Source: Dehalococcoidia bacterium (lineage in GTDB: Bacteria; Chloroflexota; Dehalococcoidia; DSTF01; JACRBR01). From it: 45,337 nucleotides of DNA. Position 1 is the first letter of the stretch; each line of letters opens with the position of its first letter. Where the stretch lies: contig JAJTXQ010000032.1 in the NCBI GenBank assembly GCA_021462855.1, forward strand, positions 1-45,337, written 5' to 3'. Below, one piece after another: positions 1 to 8,306 of the stretch. The notes below the pieces were generated by a model that saw only the letters and a list, made by a program, of their open reading frames with translations, was not told the origin of the DNA and ran no database searches. The translations under genes were made by a program, and so were the position numbers.

Positions 1-173
1 CACGCGCCGGATCGTCGCCTCGATCAGGTCTTCGTCGACCGGCTGCCGCGCGGGCGGCGCCTCATCCTCCGCCGAAGGGTCCGGCGCCCCGGTGTTCTGC
101 CCCGACACGCGCCGGACCGTCGCCTCGATCAGGTCTTCGTCGACCGGCTGCCGCGCGGGCGGCGCCTCATCCT
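1..173. repeat. 105-base-period direct repeat inside the repeat protein
   Basis: Positions 1-68 and 106-173 are nearly identical, differing at one base in the first 20 and then matching through the end of the unit. A third, shorter and more diverged copy of the core lies near 243-272. The repeat encodes the PPARQPV plus DEDLIEAT block. Near-identity at the DNA level suggests recent duplication or ongoing copy-number change. Confidence 0.85.
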
Positions 174-285
174 TGGACGGCGCGGGGGGCGCTCCGGGCT
201 CTGGCTCGTTTCCCTCGCGCGCCGCCTGCTCCGCCACTTTCCGGATGGTCGCCTCGATCAGGTCTTCATCGATCTCCCTGGACAT
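1..285 (-). CDS. Repeat-containing hypothetical protein, 5' part only
   Basis: This reading frame starts at ATG 285-283 with a strong GAAGGGGG ribosome-binding site 9 bases upstream and runs off the left edge, so only the first 95 residues are visible. It contains three copies of the motif DEDLIEAT(I/V)R(R/K)V, near residues 6-17, 49-61 and 84-95. The last two copies are preceded by an identical PPARQPV stretch. Linkers between copies are rich in Pro, Ala, Glu and Asp and look disordered. The second and third copies lie in DNA repeats with a 105-base period. I do not recognise a family. The acidic helix-like motif repeated on a flexible linker suggests a multivalent binding protein, but that is inference. 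No signal peptide is visible. Confidence 0.75.
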   Translation of the reverse strand, partial: MSREIDEDLIEATIRKVAEQAAREGNEPEPGAPPAPSKDEAPPARQPVDEDLIEATVRRVSGQNTGAPDPSAEDEAPPARQPVDEDLIEATIRRV

Positions 286-417
286 GCAGGCGTTCCCCCT
301 TCAAACGGCGACCCCAACACGGACGCCCTCACATCTGTAGTTGTCGGCAATATCCCGACGCGCCTACACCAGCCAGCCCACTGTTATGTCATGTGATGCG
401 TTTTCCGCCGCCTCGCG

Positions 418-432
418 TACAATGTCGCCCAC
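418..432 (+). promoter_or_regulatory. -10 element of aroQ, near-leaderless start
   Basis: TACAAT lies at 418-423, nine bases before the aroQ ATG at 433. There is no purine-rich ribosome-binding site in between, so the predicted transcript begins within a few bases of the start codon. No good -35 is visible. The 147 bases between the repeat protein and aroQ (286-432) hold both divergent promoters and nothing else I can recognise. Confidence 0.55.
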
Positions 433-873
433 ATGCGCATCCTGCTCGTCAACGGACCCAACCTCAACACGCTCGGCTCCCGCGAACCCGAGATCTACGG
501 CACCACAACGCTCGCCGACATCGAGCGGCTCGTCCGCGACCGCGCCGCCGCCCACGGCGCCGAGGTCCGGGCGTTCCAGGCCAACAGCGAAGGCGAGATC
601 ATCGACTGGCTCCAGAAGGAGCAAGGCGAAGCGCACGGCATCATCATCAACGGGGGCGCGCTCACCCACTACGGGATCGCCCTGCGCGACGCGATCGCCG
701 GCGCCGCCCTGCCGGCGATCGAGGTCCACATCTCGAACGTCTACAGGCGCGAATCGTTCCGCCACGAGTCGCTCCTTGCGCCGGTGTGCTCCGGCACGAT
801 CATCGGGCTCAAGGTGCACGGGTATGAACTCGCCGTCGAAGCGCTCGTCCGCATCGTCCGGGAGAAGGCGTGA
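433..873 (+). CDS. aroQ: Type II 3-dehydroquinate dehydratase
   Basis: This cytosolic dodecamer-type enzyme of the shikimate pathway dehydrates 3-dehydroquinate to 3-dehydroshikimate. The 146 residues match the usual family length. The N-terminal LVNGPNLNTLGSREPEIYG carries the lid Arg and catalytic Tyr. QANSEGEIIDW follows near residue 55, and the substrate loop reads INGGALTHYGIALRDA, where most relatives have NPGAYTH. The EVHISNV and FRHESLL blocks supply the catalytic His and substrate-binding residues. The gene lies 71 bases upstream of the M24 peptidase gene, in the same order (aroQ, Xaa-Pro peptidase, efp) seen in many bacteria. Identification is firm; the GGAL variant is the only oddity. 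Confidence 0.95.
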   Translation: MRILLVNGPNLNTLGSREPEIYGTTTLADIERLVRDRAAAHGAEVRAFQANSEGEIIDWLQKEQGEAHGIIINGGALTHYGIALRDAIAGAALPAIEVHISNVYRRESFRHESLLAPVCSGTIIGLKVHGYELAVEALVRIVREKA

Positions 874-944
874 GCGCACGAAGGCGTGACGCCGCGTACA
901 CTGTCGGCGGTGACGCCGGAACCCACACCTAGCAAGAGGACGCA

Positions 945-2030
945 ATGAAGCAACGCATCGAGCGCCTTCGTACCGCGCTGCGCGAGCGCGAACTCGATGG
1001 CGCGCTCGTTTCCAACGCGCAGAACCGCCGCTACCTCAGCGGGTTCACCGGCTCCGCCGGCTACTTGCTGATCACCCACGACGACGCGATCATCGCCACC
1101 GACTTTCGGTACTACGAGCAGAGCGCGGCGCAGTCGCCGGACTACCGCCTGCAGAAGGTCGTCGGCGGCGTCGAGGCGTGGACGCCCGAGATGTTCGCCA
1201 GACTCGGCGGCCGCAAGATCGGCTTCGAGTCCGCGGATATGACGGTGCTCGCGCACAAGCAATTCCGCGCCGCGATCGAGGCGCTCGATGCCGAGGCTCG
1301 CCCTGAGCTCGTCCCCACGACCGACCTGATCGAGAAGCTGAGGGTGCTGAAAGAGCCGGCCGAAATCGAAGCGCTGCAGCGCGCCGTCGACCTCGGCGAC
1401 GCGGCATTCACCGACGTCGCCCGGCGCATCGAGCCCGGCTGGACCGAGAAGCAGGTCGCCTGGGAGATCGAGCAGTACATCCGCGAGCACGGCGGCGACG
1501 GGCTGTCGTTCAGCACGATCGTCGCGGGCGGGCCGTGGGGCGCGATGCCGCACGCCTACCCGCGCGACCGCAAGCTCGAGGCCGGCGAGGGTGTCGTCAT
1601 CGACATGGGTTGCGATGTGGGCGGCTACATGTCCGACCTGACGCGTACGATCTTCCTCGGAACGCCCGACGACAGGTTCAAGCAGATCTATGACATCGTC
1701 CTCACCGCGCAACTCACGGCCGAGGAGATGGTGACGCCCGGCATGACCGGCGGCGAGTGCCACATGATCGCCCACAACGTCATCGAGGCCGCCGGCTACG
1801 GCGAGACGTTCGGCCACGGCCTCGGCCACGGCATCGGCCTGCAGGTCCACGAAGCGCCGCGCGTCGGCCGCACGTCGAGCGATGAGCTGCTCGACAGCAT
1901 GGTGTTCACGATCGAGCCGGGGATCTACGTCACAGGCTGGGGCGGCGTGCGCATCGAGGACATGGTCGTGCTCGAGGACGGCAAGGCGCGGGTCATGAGC
2001 AAGGCGCCGAAACTGCAGTTCGCGGGCTGA
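945..2030 (+). CDS. pepP: Xaa-Pro aminopeptidase, M24 family
   Basis: This 361-residue cytosolic metallopeptidase is predicted to remove N-terminal residues preceding proline. Residues 1-125 form the creatinase-like N-terminal domain; the rest is the pita-bread catalytic domain. The five metal ligands are visible: two Asp in VVIDMGCDVGG and MSDLTRT, His in HGLGHGIGLQVHEAP, and Glu in FTIEPGIY and GVRIEDM. The start has an AGAGGA ribosome-binding site. TACACT at 897-902 is a likely -10, giving a leader of roughly 35 bases with a small GGCG-GTGA-CGCC hairpin. The efp gene follows after 32 bases, a common bacterial pairing. The symbol is by family; pepQ-type naming is possible. Confidence 0.88.
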   Translation: MKQRIERLRTALRERELDGALVSNAQNRRYLSGFTGSAGYLLITHDDAIIATDFRYYEQSAAQSPDYRLQKVVGGVEAWTPEMFARLGGRKIGFESADMTVLAHKQFRAAIEALDAEARPELVPTTDLIEKLRVLKEPAEIEALQRAVDLGDAAFTDVARRIEPGWTEKQVAWEIEQYIREHGGDGLSFSTIVAGGPWGAMPHAYPRDRKLEAGEGVVIDMGCDVGGYMSDLTRTIFLGTPDDRFKQIYDIVLTAQLTAEEMVTPGMTGGECHMIAHNVIEAAGYGETFGHGLGHGIGLQVHEAPRVGRTSSDELLDSMVFTIEPGIYVTGWGGVRIEDMVVLEDGKARVMSKAPKLQFAG

Positions 2031-2062
2031 CAGCGGAACGAGAAGAAAGAGGAGCGGGCAGC

Positions 2063-2620
2063 GTGATTTCCACAAGCGACATGAAGCGTGGCGCGACCAT
2101 CGAGCTCGATGGGCGCGTGTACCAGGTGATGGAGTTCAACCACATCAAGATGGGCCGCGGCTCCGCGCAGATGCGCATGAAGCTGCGCGATGTCCGCCGC
2201 GGCGACATCATCGAGCGCACGTTCCAGGCCGGCGAGAAGTGGCCGCGCGTGCGCGTCGAGCGCGTGCCGATGCAGCTCTCCTACACCGAGGACTCAATCA
2301 CGTACTTCATGAACACCGAGACCTACGACCAGGTGCCCCTCACCGCCGACCAGGTCGGGGATGCGAAGCTCTACCTCGCCGAGAACGGCACCTGCGATGT
2401 GCTGTTCCTCGGTGACGAACCGATCGGCATCGAGCTGCCGTCGTCCGTGGTGCTGACGATCGCGCAATGCGAGCCGGGTGTGAAAGGCGACACGGCCACC
2501 GGCGCGACAAACCCCGCCACGATGGAGACGGGACTGGTCGTCAACGTCCCGCTCTTCGTGAACGAGGGCGACAAGATCAAGGTGAATACAAGCACCGGCG
2601 AATACCAGGAACGCGCGTAG
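2063..2620 (+). CDS. efp: Elongation factor P with Arg at the tip position
   Basis: EF-P binds the ribosome between the P and E sites and relieves stalling at polyproline stretches. The 185-residue, three-domain protein has the expected length. Translation starts at GTG 2063 with GAGGAG eight bases upstream. The domain I tip loop reads HIKMGRGSAQ, so the position that is modified Lys in E. coli (usual context KPGKGGA) is Arg32 here. Arg at this site is rhamnosylated by EarP in some proteobacteria. No earP-like or epmA-like gene is in this window, so the modification state is unknown. The C-terminal OB domains, ending in GDKIKVNTSTGEY, are standard. Confidence 0.95.
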   Translation: MISTSDMKRGATIELDGRVYQVMEFNHIKMGRGSAQMRMKLRDVRRGDIIERTFQAGEKWPRVRVERVPMQLSYTEDSITYFMNTETYDQVPLTADQVGDAKLYLAENGTCDVLFLGDEPIGIELPSSVVLTIAQCEPGVKGDTATGATNPATMETGLVVNVPLFVNEGDKIKVNTSTGEYQERA

Positions 2621-2633
2621 CTCACCCGGCGAA

Positions 2634-2669
2634 TTGCGCTGATTAGGCCATTTGTTCGACAATGGCCCC
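2634..2669 (+). promoter_or_regulatory. Promoter of xseA, leaderless
   Basis: TTGCGC at 2634-2639 and GACAAT at 2658-2663 are separated by 18 bases and fit a housekeeping promoter. The xseA ATG at 2670 lies six bases after the -10, with no ribosome-binding site, so the mRNA probably starts at or next to the A of the start codon. Confidence 0.5.
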
Positions 2670-3941
2670 ATGCAGGTGTACGCCGTCCACGAGGTCACGA
2701 CCTACCTCCGAGAGCTGTTCGAGACCGATCCGCACATCGGCGATATCTGGGTCGAGGGTGAGGTGTCGAACGTCAGCAGGCCCGCGTCCGGACATGTCTA
2801 CTTCACGCTCAAGGACGGCGCCGCGCAACTGCGCGCCGCGTTCTTCGCCCGTCGCGGGCAGTCCTCCAGCAGCACGCAGGCGCTCATCGAACACGGGCAT
2901 GCGGTGAGGGCGCACGGCCGCATCAGCCTGTACGAGCAGCGCGGCGATCTGCAGTTCTACGTCGACTTCGTCCAGCCCCAGGGCGTCGGCGCGCTGCAGA
3001 TGGAGTTCGAGCGGCTCAAGGCGCGGCTCCAGGAGCAGGGCCTGTTCGATGAGTCACGCAAACGTCCGCTGCCGCGATTCCCGCGCACGATCGGCGTCAT
3101 CACATCGCCCTCCGGGGCGGTGTTCCACGACATCTGCCACGTCCTCACCAGGCGCTGGCCCCTCGCCGAAGTCGTGCTCGCGCCAACGCCCGTGCAGGGC
3201 GCCGATGCGCCGAGCGGCATCGTCGGCGCGCTGGCAATGCTCAACGCGCGCGGCGACATCGACGTCATCATCGCCGGCCGCGGCGGCGGCTCGATCGAGG
3301 AGCTGTGGGCGTTCAACGAGGAACCGGTCGCCCGGGCGATCTTTGCCAGCCAGGCGCCGGTGATCTCCGCCGTCGGCCACGAGACCGATACGACGATCGC
3401 TGACTTCGTCGCCGACCGGCGGGCGCCGACTCCCTCCGCCGCCGCCGAGATCGCCGCGCCCGACCGCCTCGACGTGAGCGCCCACCTCGCGGTTGCCGCC
3501 GGCGGCATGACGGTTGCGCTACGCCAACAGGTCGCCGGCGAGCACGAGCGCGTACGCAACGCCGTGTCGCGCGCCGAGCGCCGCGTGCCGGACATCAACC
3601 GCGAGCGGCAACGCGTCGATGATGCGGCACGCAGCGCGGTCCACGCCGCCGAACGGCTGCACCGCGCCGCCGTCACCGGCGTCGGCGGCTGCGTCTGGCG
3701 GCTGCGCGCGCTCGACCCGTTCGCGACGCTCGAACGCGGCTATGCGATCGTCCAGCGCGGCGGCGCCGTCGTGTCGAGCATCGCACAGGCGCGGGCGGGC
3801 GACGCGCTCGACGTGCGTGTGCGCGACGGTGCGTTTGGCGTGCGTGTCGGCGATGGCGCACCGCCGCAGCGAAAGAAGCTCCGGCGCCGCGTCCCCGAGG
3901 CGCAGGCGCCGCTCTTCAGCATGCCCGAGGAGCGGGCGTAG
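2670..3941 (+). CDS. xseA: Exodeoxyribonuclease VII large subunit
   Basis: This is the catalytic subunit of ExoVII, which degrades single-stranded DNA to oligonucleotides together with XseB. I chose ATG 2670 over TTG 2652 because the family begins at the OB fold (YAVHEVTTYLRELFE) and a -10 sits directly before it. Residues 1-100 are the OB fold. The nuclease core carries RTIGVITSPSGAVFHDI, the GRGGGSIEELWAFNEE block and VGHETDTTIADFVADRRAPTPSAAAE. A long helical region follows, and a conserved FATLERGYAIV module lies near the C-terminus. At 423 residues it is close to family length. xseB follows after eight bases. Confidence 0.95.
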   Translation: MQVYAVHEVTTYLRELFETDPHIGDIWVEGEVSNVSRPASGHVYFTLKDGAAQLRAAFFARRGQSSSSTQALIEHGHAVRAHGRISLYEQRGDLQFYVDFVQPQGVGALQMEFERLKARLQEQGLFDESRKRPLPRFPRTIGVITSPSGAVFHDICHVLTRRWPLAEVVLAPTPVQGADAPSGIVGALAMLNARGDIDVIIAGRGGGSIEELWAFNEEPVARAIFASQAPVISAVGHETDTTIADFVADRRAPTPSAAAEIAAPDRLDVSAHLAVAAGGMTVALRQQVAGEHERVRNAVSRAERRVPDINRERQRVDDAARSAVHAAERLHRAAVTGVGGCVWRLRALDPFATLERGYAIVQRGGAVVSSIAQARAGDALDVRVRDGAFGVRVGDGAPPQRKKLRRRVPEAQAPLFSMPEERA

Positions 3942-3949
3942 GAGCCGAC

Positions 3950-4258
3950 ATGGCAAAGGAACCGGCACCGGAACCGTTCGAGCGCCTCTACGCGCGACTC
4001 GAGGGCACCGTCGCCAAACTCGAGGAAGGCGGCATGCCCCTCGAAGAAGCGATCGCACTGTACGAGGCGGGCATGACGCTCGCCCGCGCCTGCCAGGACC
4101 GGCTCGATGAGGCGGAACTCAAGATCACCAGGCTCAAGGAATCGTTCGCGCCGCTCCCCGAGCGCGCGGACGGCGCTCGCCTGCAAGACGACGGCGACGC
4201 AACTGCATACGTGGCCGACGACTCCGAACCGGCGTACGACGACGACCCGTTCGAATAG
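3950..4258 (+). CDS. xseB: Exodeoxyribonuclease VII small subunit
   Basis: This 102-residue partner of XseA forms the accessory helical subunit of ExoVII. The FERLYARLEGTVAKLEEG and PLEEAIALYEAGMTLARAC segments are the conserved two-helix core (residues 6-50). The last 30 residues are an acidic tail rich in Asp that extends beyond the usual roughly 80-residue family length. It lies eight bases after xseA and is surely cotranscribed with it. Confidence 0.93.
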   Translation: MAKEPAPEPFERLYARLEGTVAKLEEGGMPLEEAIALYEAGMTLARACQDRLDEAELKITRLKESFAPLPERADGARLQDDGDATAYVADDSEPAYDDDPFE

Positions 4259-4329
4259 CGCCATCGCTCGCAGGATTGCGCCGCGCCGCCATCCGCATTA
4301 GGGTGAAGGAGAGCGTCGGAGGCGGTCGC

Positions 4330-5160
4330 ATGCTGCGCATTGGGTGGTTTTCGACAGGCCGCGGCGAGGGCTCGCAGAAACTGCTGCGCGCCGCAGTCGA
4401 GGCGATCCGCGATGGCTCGCTCGATGCCGAGATCTCGTTCGTCTTCTCGAACCGCGAATCGGGCCAGTTCCCCGCAACGGACACGTTCTTCGCCCAGGTG
4501 CGCGACTACGGCATTCCGCTGATCGAGTGCTCCGACCAGCGCTTCCGGCGTGAACACGGCGGCGAAGTCGCCCGCTCCGGCCAGCCGCTTCCGCCGTGGC
4601 GTCGCGCATACGACGAGGCGGTCGCCGGGATGCTGCGACCGTACAGTTGGGACATCGGCATGCTCGCGGGCTACATGCTGATCAGCACCGAGCCGCTGTT
4701 CTCGCTGCGGCCGCTGCTCAACCTCCACCCGGCGGCCCCGGGGCAACCCTCCGGCACATGGCAGCAGGTGACGTGGGAGATCATCCGCCGGCACACCGCG
4801 CACGGCGGCGTGCGCGTCCACCTCGTCACCGAAACGCTCGACGAGGGCCCGATCGTCACGTACTGCACGTACCCGCTTGGCGGCCCGAACATCGACCTGC
4901 TCTGGCGCGCCGTCGAGGCGCGCGGAGTCGATGAGGTGCGCGCGACGGACGGTGGAGCCAACGCGCTGTTCCAGGAGATCCGGCGGCGCGGCGCCGCGCG
5001 CGAGCTACCGCTCGTCGTCGAGACGCTGCGCGCCCTCGCCGGCGGGCGCCTTCGCCTCGAGGGCGAGCGCATCCTCACCGCCGATGACACGAAGGTTGTC
5101 GGCGGCTACGACCTGACGCCCGAGATCGAACGGGCGCTCGCCAGCGCCGTCGGCGCCTGA
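4330..5160 (+). CDS. Formyltransferase-fold protein, PurN-like
   Basis: The 276 residues resemble the formyl-transfer fold of GAR transformylase (PurN) and methionyl-tRNA formyltransferase. Visible features are the N-terminal LRIGWFSTGRGEGSQKLL strand-loop, LLNLHPAAPGQPSGTWQQV (the Asn and His of the catalytic N-x-H-P element) and GVRVHLVTETLDEGPIVTY, the conserved segment carrying the catalytic Asp. ATG 4330 has GGAGG seven bases upstream; an earlier TTG at 4276 is less likely. PurN usually has INIHPSLLPAFPG, and the loop here differs, so the substrate need not be GAR. The neighbours give no hint. I am confident of the fold, not of the reaction. Confidence 0.75.
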   Translation: MLRIGWFSTGRGEGSQKLLRAAVEAIRDGSLDAEISFVFSNRESGQFPATDTFFAQVRDYGIPLIECSDQRFRREHGGEVARSGQPLPPWRRAYDEAVAGMLRPYSWDIGMLAGYMLISTEPLFSLRPLLNLHPAAPGQPSGTWQQVTWEIIRRHTAHGGVRVHLVTETLDEGPIVTYCTYPLGGPNIDLLWRAVEARGVDEVRATDGGANALFQEIRRRGAARELPLVVETLRALAGGRLRLEGERILTADDTKVVGGYDLTPEIERALASAVGA

Positions 5161-5188
5161 CGCCTGCGAAAACCGCAGCGCGCGTGAA

Positions 5189-5227
5189 TTGACGCTTGTT
5201 CACCAACGCTGCTAGGATCGGCGGGCC
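5189..5227 (+). promoter_or_regulatory. Promoter of the zinc-ribbon gene
   Basis: TTGACG at 5189-5194 and TAGGAT at 5213-5218 are spaced by 18 bases. The start codon follows nine bases after the -10, with no ribosome-binding site, so the transcript is near-leaderless. This is one of the two clearest -35/-10 pairs in the window. Confidence 0.6.
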
Positions 5228-5587
5228 ATGCAAGACTCGTTCTGCCCGTCGTGCGGCGCCGGCGTCGGCAACGACGACAACTTCTGCCGGAAATGCGGTA
5301 TCGCCGTGCGCGCCGCGCTGCCAGCGCTGCGCCAGAACAGCGTCCCCACCGCATGGCAACCCGCCGTCTCGCCCGTCATGAAAGGCGCGGCCGTGATGGC
5401 CGCCGGCACCGTCGCGCAGTTCCTGCTGCGTCGCGTCGTCGGCAACGTGCTCGATGCAGCGCGGCCGCGAAAGCGCAGCCCGCTGCGCATCACGCGTCCG
5501 CGTGAGCGTGACGGCATGGTGGATGACGCGCAGATCATCACCGAGATGGTGATGATGCGGCGCGTGCGCGTCCGGCGGCCAGAGTAA
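5228..5587 (+). CDS. Small zinc-ribbon protein
   Basis: This 119-residue protein begins with a rubredoxin-like zinc ribbon: CPSCGAGVGNDDNFCRKCG, two CxxC knuckles at residues 6-9 and 20-23. A weakly hydrophobic stretch, VMKGAAVMAAGTVAQFLL near residues 51-68, could be a membrane or amphipathic helix. The C-terminal third is basic and Arg-rich. Such ribbons are common in small bacterial regulatory or membrane-tethered proteins, but the role is unknown. It has its own promoter and is separated by 58 bases from the secreted protein downstream. Confidence 0.7.
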   Translation: MQDSFCPSCGAGVGNDDNFCRKCGIAVRAALPALRQNSVPTAWQPAVSPVMKGAAVMAAGTVAQFLLRRVVGNVLDAARPRKRSPLRITRPRERDGMVDDAQIITEMVMMRRVRVRRPE

Positions 5588-5645
5588 CGCGGACCAGGCA
5601 CCTCGCAGACGCCCGGGCGGGCAGCACTCGGGGACTCAACGCCTC

Positions 5646-7565
5646 ATGCGGGCGTCGCTTATCTTCCTCTCGCTGGCGATCCTCACGGCGCTCGCGCCCG
5701 CGCCGCTGTCGCGCGCCGCACCATACGACCACGTGCGCAATGGCGGCTTCGATGACGGCGTTGCCGGCTGGACGCCCGCGCCTTCCACGTCGATCAGCCC
5801 CATCGCGCACGAAGGCGGCACGCGCGCGATGATCACCGCCGGCGGCGCATCGGCTCGCGTCCACCAGCGCATCGATGCCGCGCTTGCTCCGGGCGCCTAT
5901 GAGCTCTCGCTGGTCGCCCGCGCTGACACGCCGGCCGATGTGACGTTGCGCGTTGAGTCGCTCGCGGACCCATCGCTGCACATCGCCTTTAGCGAGTCGA
6001 TAGACGCCGAGTGGCGCGCCGTGGGCGGCCCCTTTACGCTCGCCGCCGCAGCGGACGCTCGCGTCGTGGTCGAGGCTGCATCGGCTGCCGGCGTGGAGTT
6101 GTTCATCGACGACGCGCGGCTCGAAGGCCCGCCGCCCGTCCCGTTCACCGCCACGCCAACGGCCGCGCCGGCGATCACCACGACACCGCCGCCGGCTGCC
6201 ACTGCGACGCTCACGCAGCTCGGCTTCGCTCCGACGTCGACCGCCGTGCCCACCGCGACGCCGCTCGTCGACGTCGTTGCGTCCACGTTGCGCAACGGGG
6301 GTTTCGAAGATGGGGCGGCCGGCGCGCTGCCGTTCGCGTGGGAGACCTACGGCGGCGCACTCGAGGCGTCGGATGACGCCCGAAGCGGCGAGCGCAGCGC
6401 GCGGCTGGAAAGCGCAACCGCATCGACGAAGTGGCTGCATCAGTCCGTACTCGTCGACGGCGGCGCGTGGTACGCGTTCAGCGCATGGGTGAAGCACGCC
6501 GGCCCCGCCGCCGCCGCGGCCTTCCTCCGCGTTTCGTGGTACGCGAGCGGCGACGCAAGCGGCAGCGCACTGTCATCGGCCGATTCGACGCTCCGCATCG
6601 ACGAGACATCGCCCGGCTGGCGCCTGCTCGACACCGGCAGCATCGCCGCGCCGCCGGACGCCCGGTCGGCGCGCGTGCGTATCATGCTCGCCCCGCGGAG
6701 CGCCGCGCCGGCGTCGATCCTCGTCGACGACGCAGCATTCGTCGCCGCGCCGCCAGCGCCACCGCCGCCGGGCGCAGCCATTGCGCCACTCGCCGCGGGC
6801 GCAGCCACCACTGCCGAGGCCGCCTCCGAACGCGGACGCACGACCACCGGCACGCTACGGAGCGCGCCGCGCGATGCGGGCGCCGCAGCACGCGCGATCG
6901 CCGCAGGCCCCGCGCTCCTCGTCATCAACGAGGTGCTCTACGACAGCGGCGGCGAAGGCGCCGACGCCGCCGGCGAATGGGTCGAGATCTACAACCCGGG
7001 CAACGCGCCGGTCGACATCGCAGGGTGGTCGCTCGCCGACGCCGCGACGAGCGACGCCCTCCCCGCGGTCTTCATCCCTGCCCGCAGCTTTGCCGTTGTT
7101 GCGGCTTCGGCTAGCGCTTCGGCCGCCATCCTGGATTCAGATGTGCCGTCGATCGCGCTCGACGGACGCATCGGCAACGGCCTCGGCAACGACGGCGATG
7201 CGCTGTACCTCAGCGACAAATCGGGCGCCGTCATCGACGCGGTGTCGTGGGGCGACGAACGCGCCGCGCTCGACCCGCCGGTGGCCGATGTGCCCGAAGG
7301 CCACTCCATCGAACGCCTCACGCCGGGCACGGACGGCGACCGGGCGACCGACTGGATCGACAACGCCGCACCATCGCCGGGGCGCGCGCATGAGCGCACC
7401 CTCGCCGCGGCACCGCGGCCCGGCCGGCGCATCGAGGTCAACCGCGCGGGCAGCGCGTTCGCGTGGATGCCGTGGGCCGCCGTCGCGATGTCGGTCGCCG
7501 CGCTCGCCGCGACGATCGCCTGGCGCACGGTCGAGGACATGCGCGGTCCCCCGCCGCAGCCATGA
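5646..7565 (+). CDS. Secreted, membrane-anchored lamin-tail domain protein
   Basis: The 639-residue protein has an N-terminal signal peptide (LIFLSLAILTALAPAPLSRA, residues 5-24). Two carbohydrate-binding-like beta-sandwich modules follow, starting at HVRNGGFDDG (about residue 30) and LRNGGFEDG (about 216), separated by a Thr/Pro/Ala linker. After a second Ala/Pro linker comes a lamin-tail domain, with LLVINEVLYDSGGEG and EWVEIYNPGNAPVDIAGWSL near residues 423-465. A C-terminal transmembrane helix (about 607-628) and a short basic tail finish it. It is probably displayed on the outer face of the cell. Substrate unknown; binding of glycans or nucleic acid is possible from the domain families. 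Its TGA overlaps the rluB ATG. Confidence 0.78.
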   Translation: MRASLIFLSLAILTALAPAPLSRAAPYDHVRNGGFDDGVAGWTPAPSTSISPIAHEGGTRAMITAGGASARVHQRIDAALAPGAYELSLVARADTPADVTLRVESLADPSLHIAFSESIDAEWRAVGGPFTLAAAADARVVVEAASAAGVELFIDDARLEGPPPVPFTATPTAAPAITTTPPPAATATLTQLGFAPTSTAVPTATPLVDVVASTLRNGGFEDGAAGALPFAWETYGGALEASDDARSGERSARLESATASTKWLHQSVLVDGGAWYAFSAWVKHAGPAAAAAFLRVSWYASGDASGSALSSADSTLRIDETSPGWRLLDTGSIAAPPDARSARVRIMLAPRSAAPASILVDDAAFVAAPPAPPPPGAAIAPLAAGAATTAEAASERGRTTTGTLRSAPRDAGAAARAIAAGPALLVINEVLYDSGGEGADAAGEWVEIYNPGNAPVDIAGWSLADAATSDALPAVFIPARSFAVVAASASASAAILDSDVPSIALDGRIGNGLGNDGDALYLSDKSGAVIDAVSWGDERAALDPPVADVPEGHSIERLTPGTDGDRATDWIDNAAPSPGRAHERTLAAAPRPGRRIEVNRAGSAFAWMPWAAVAMSVAALAATIAWRTVEDMRGPPPQP

Positions 7566-8272
7566 AGGAACGGCTGCAGAAGATACTCGCGCGCGCCGGC
7601 CACGGATCGCGCCGCAGCGCCGAGACGCTGATCACCGCCGGCCGCGTGAGCGTCAACGGCGCCGTCGTCCGTGAACTCGGCGCGCGGGCCGATCCGGAAA
7701 CCGACACCATCGCGTTGGATGGCACGCCGATCACCGTTGCTGCGCGTCACGCCTACCTGGCCATGCACAAGCCGCGCGGCGTCGTCACAACGGCCCGCGA
7801 CCCGCAGGGACGCCGCACGGTCGTCGGCCTGCTGCCACCCGGACTTCCACCGCACGTGCTCCCGATCGGCCGCCTCGACCGCGACACCGAGGGCCTGCTG
7901 CTGTTCACCAACGACGGCGAGTTCGCGCATCGGCTGGCGCACCCGCGGTTCGAGATCGAGAAGGAGTACATGGCGCTCGTCTCCGGGACGCCTTCCGAGC
8001 GCGCGCTTGCCGCGCTGCGCTCCGGCGTCGAGATCGACGGGAAGCGGACGCGCCCGGCGGAGGCCGCGGTCACGCACCCTCCCCACGGCTACGATGCGCG
8101 CGAGGGCCACACGTGGCTCCGCGTGGTCATCCACGAAGGGCGCAAGCGGCAGGTGCGGCTGATGTGCGCCGCCACCGGCCACCAGGTCCGCACGCTCGTG
8201 CGCGTCCGCATCGGCGACGTGCTGCTCGGCCGGCTGGCGCCTGGCACGACACGGCCGCTCTCGCCACGCTAG
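7562..8272 (+). CDS. rluB: 23S rRNA pseudouridine synthase, RsuA/RluB family
   Basis: This 236-residue enzyme isomerises uridine to pseudouridine in ribosomal RNA. The S4 RNA-binding domain (RLQKILARAGHGSRRSAETL) fills residues 4-60. The catalytic core holds the family motif IGRLDRDTEGLLLFTND near residues 101-117, whose Asp attacks the base. EGRKRQVRLMCAATGHQVRTL is the conserved C-terminal element. The start ATG shares ATGA with the stop of the upstream gene. RluB rather than RluE or RsuA is the best guess from overall form; the target site is not readable from sequence. Confidence 0.9.
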   Translation: MKERLQKILARAGHGSRRSAETLITAGRVSVNGAVVRELGARADPETDTIALDGTPITVAARHAYLAMHKPRGVVTTARDPQGRRTVVGLLPPGLPPHVLPIGRLDRDTEGLLLFTNDGEFAHRLAHPRFEIEKEYMALVSGTPSERALAALRSGVEIDGKRTRPAEAAVTHPPHGYDAREGHTWLRVVIHEGRKRQVRLMCAATGHQVRTLVRVRIGDVLLGRLAPGTTRPLSPR

Positions 8273-8306
8273 ATCGCCACGCTCCGGCGCGCCGTCGGCC
8301 TTACCG

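Noticed and set aside
1-173. CRISPR-like direct repeats
   Set aside because: Only two near-identical units with a long period, both in frame within a coding sequence; no spacers of constant size.
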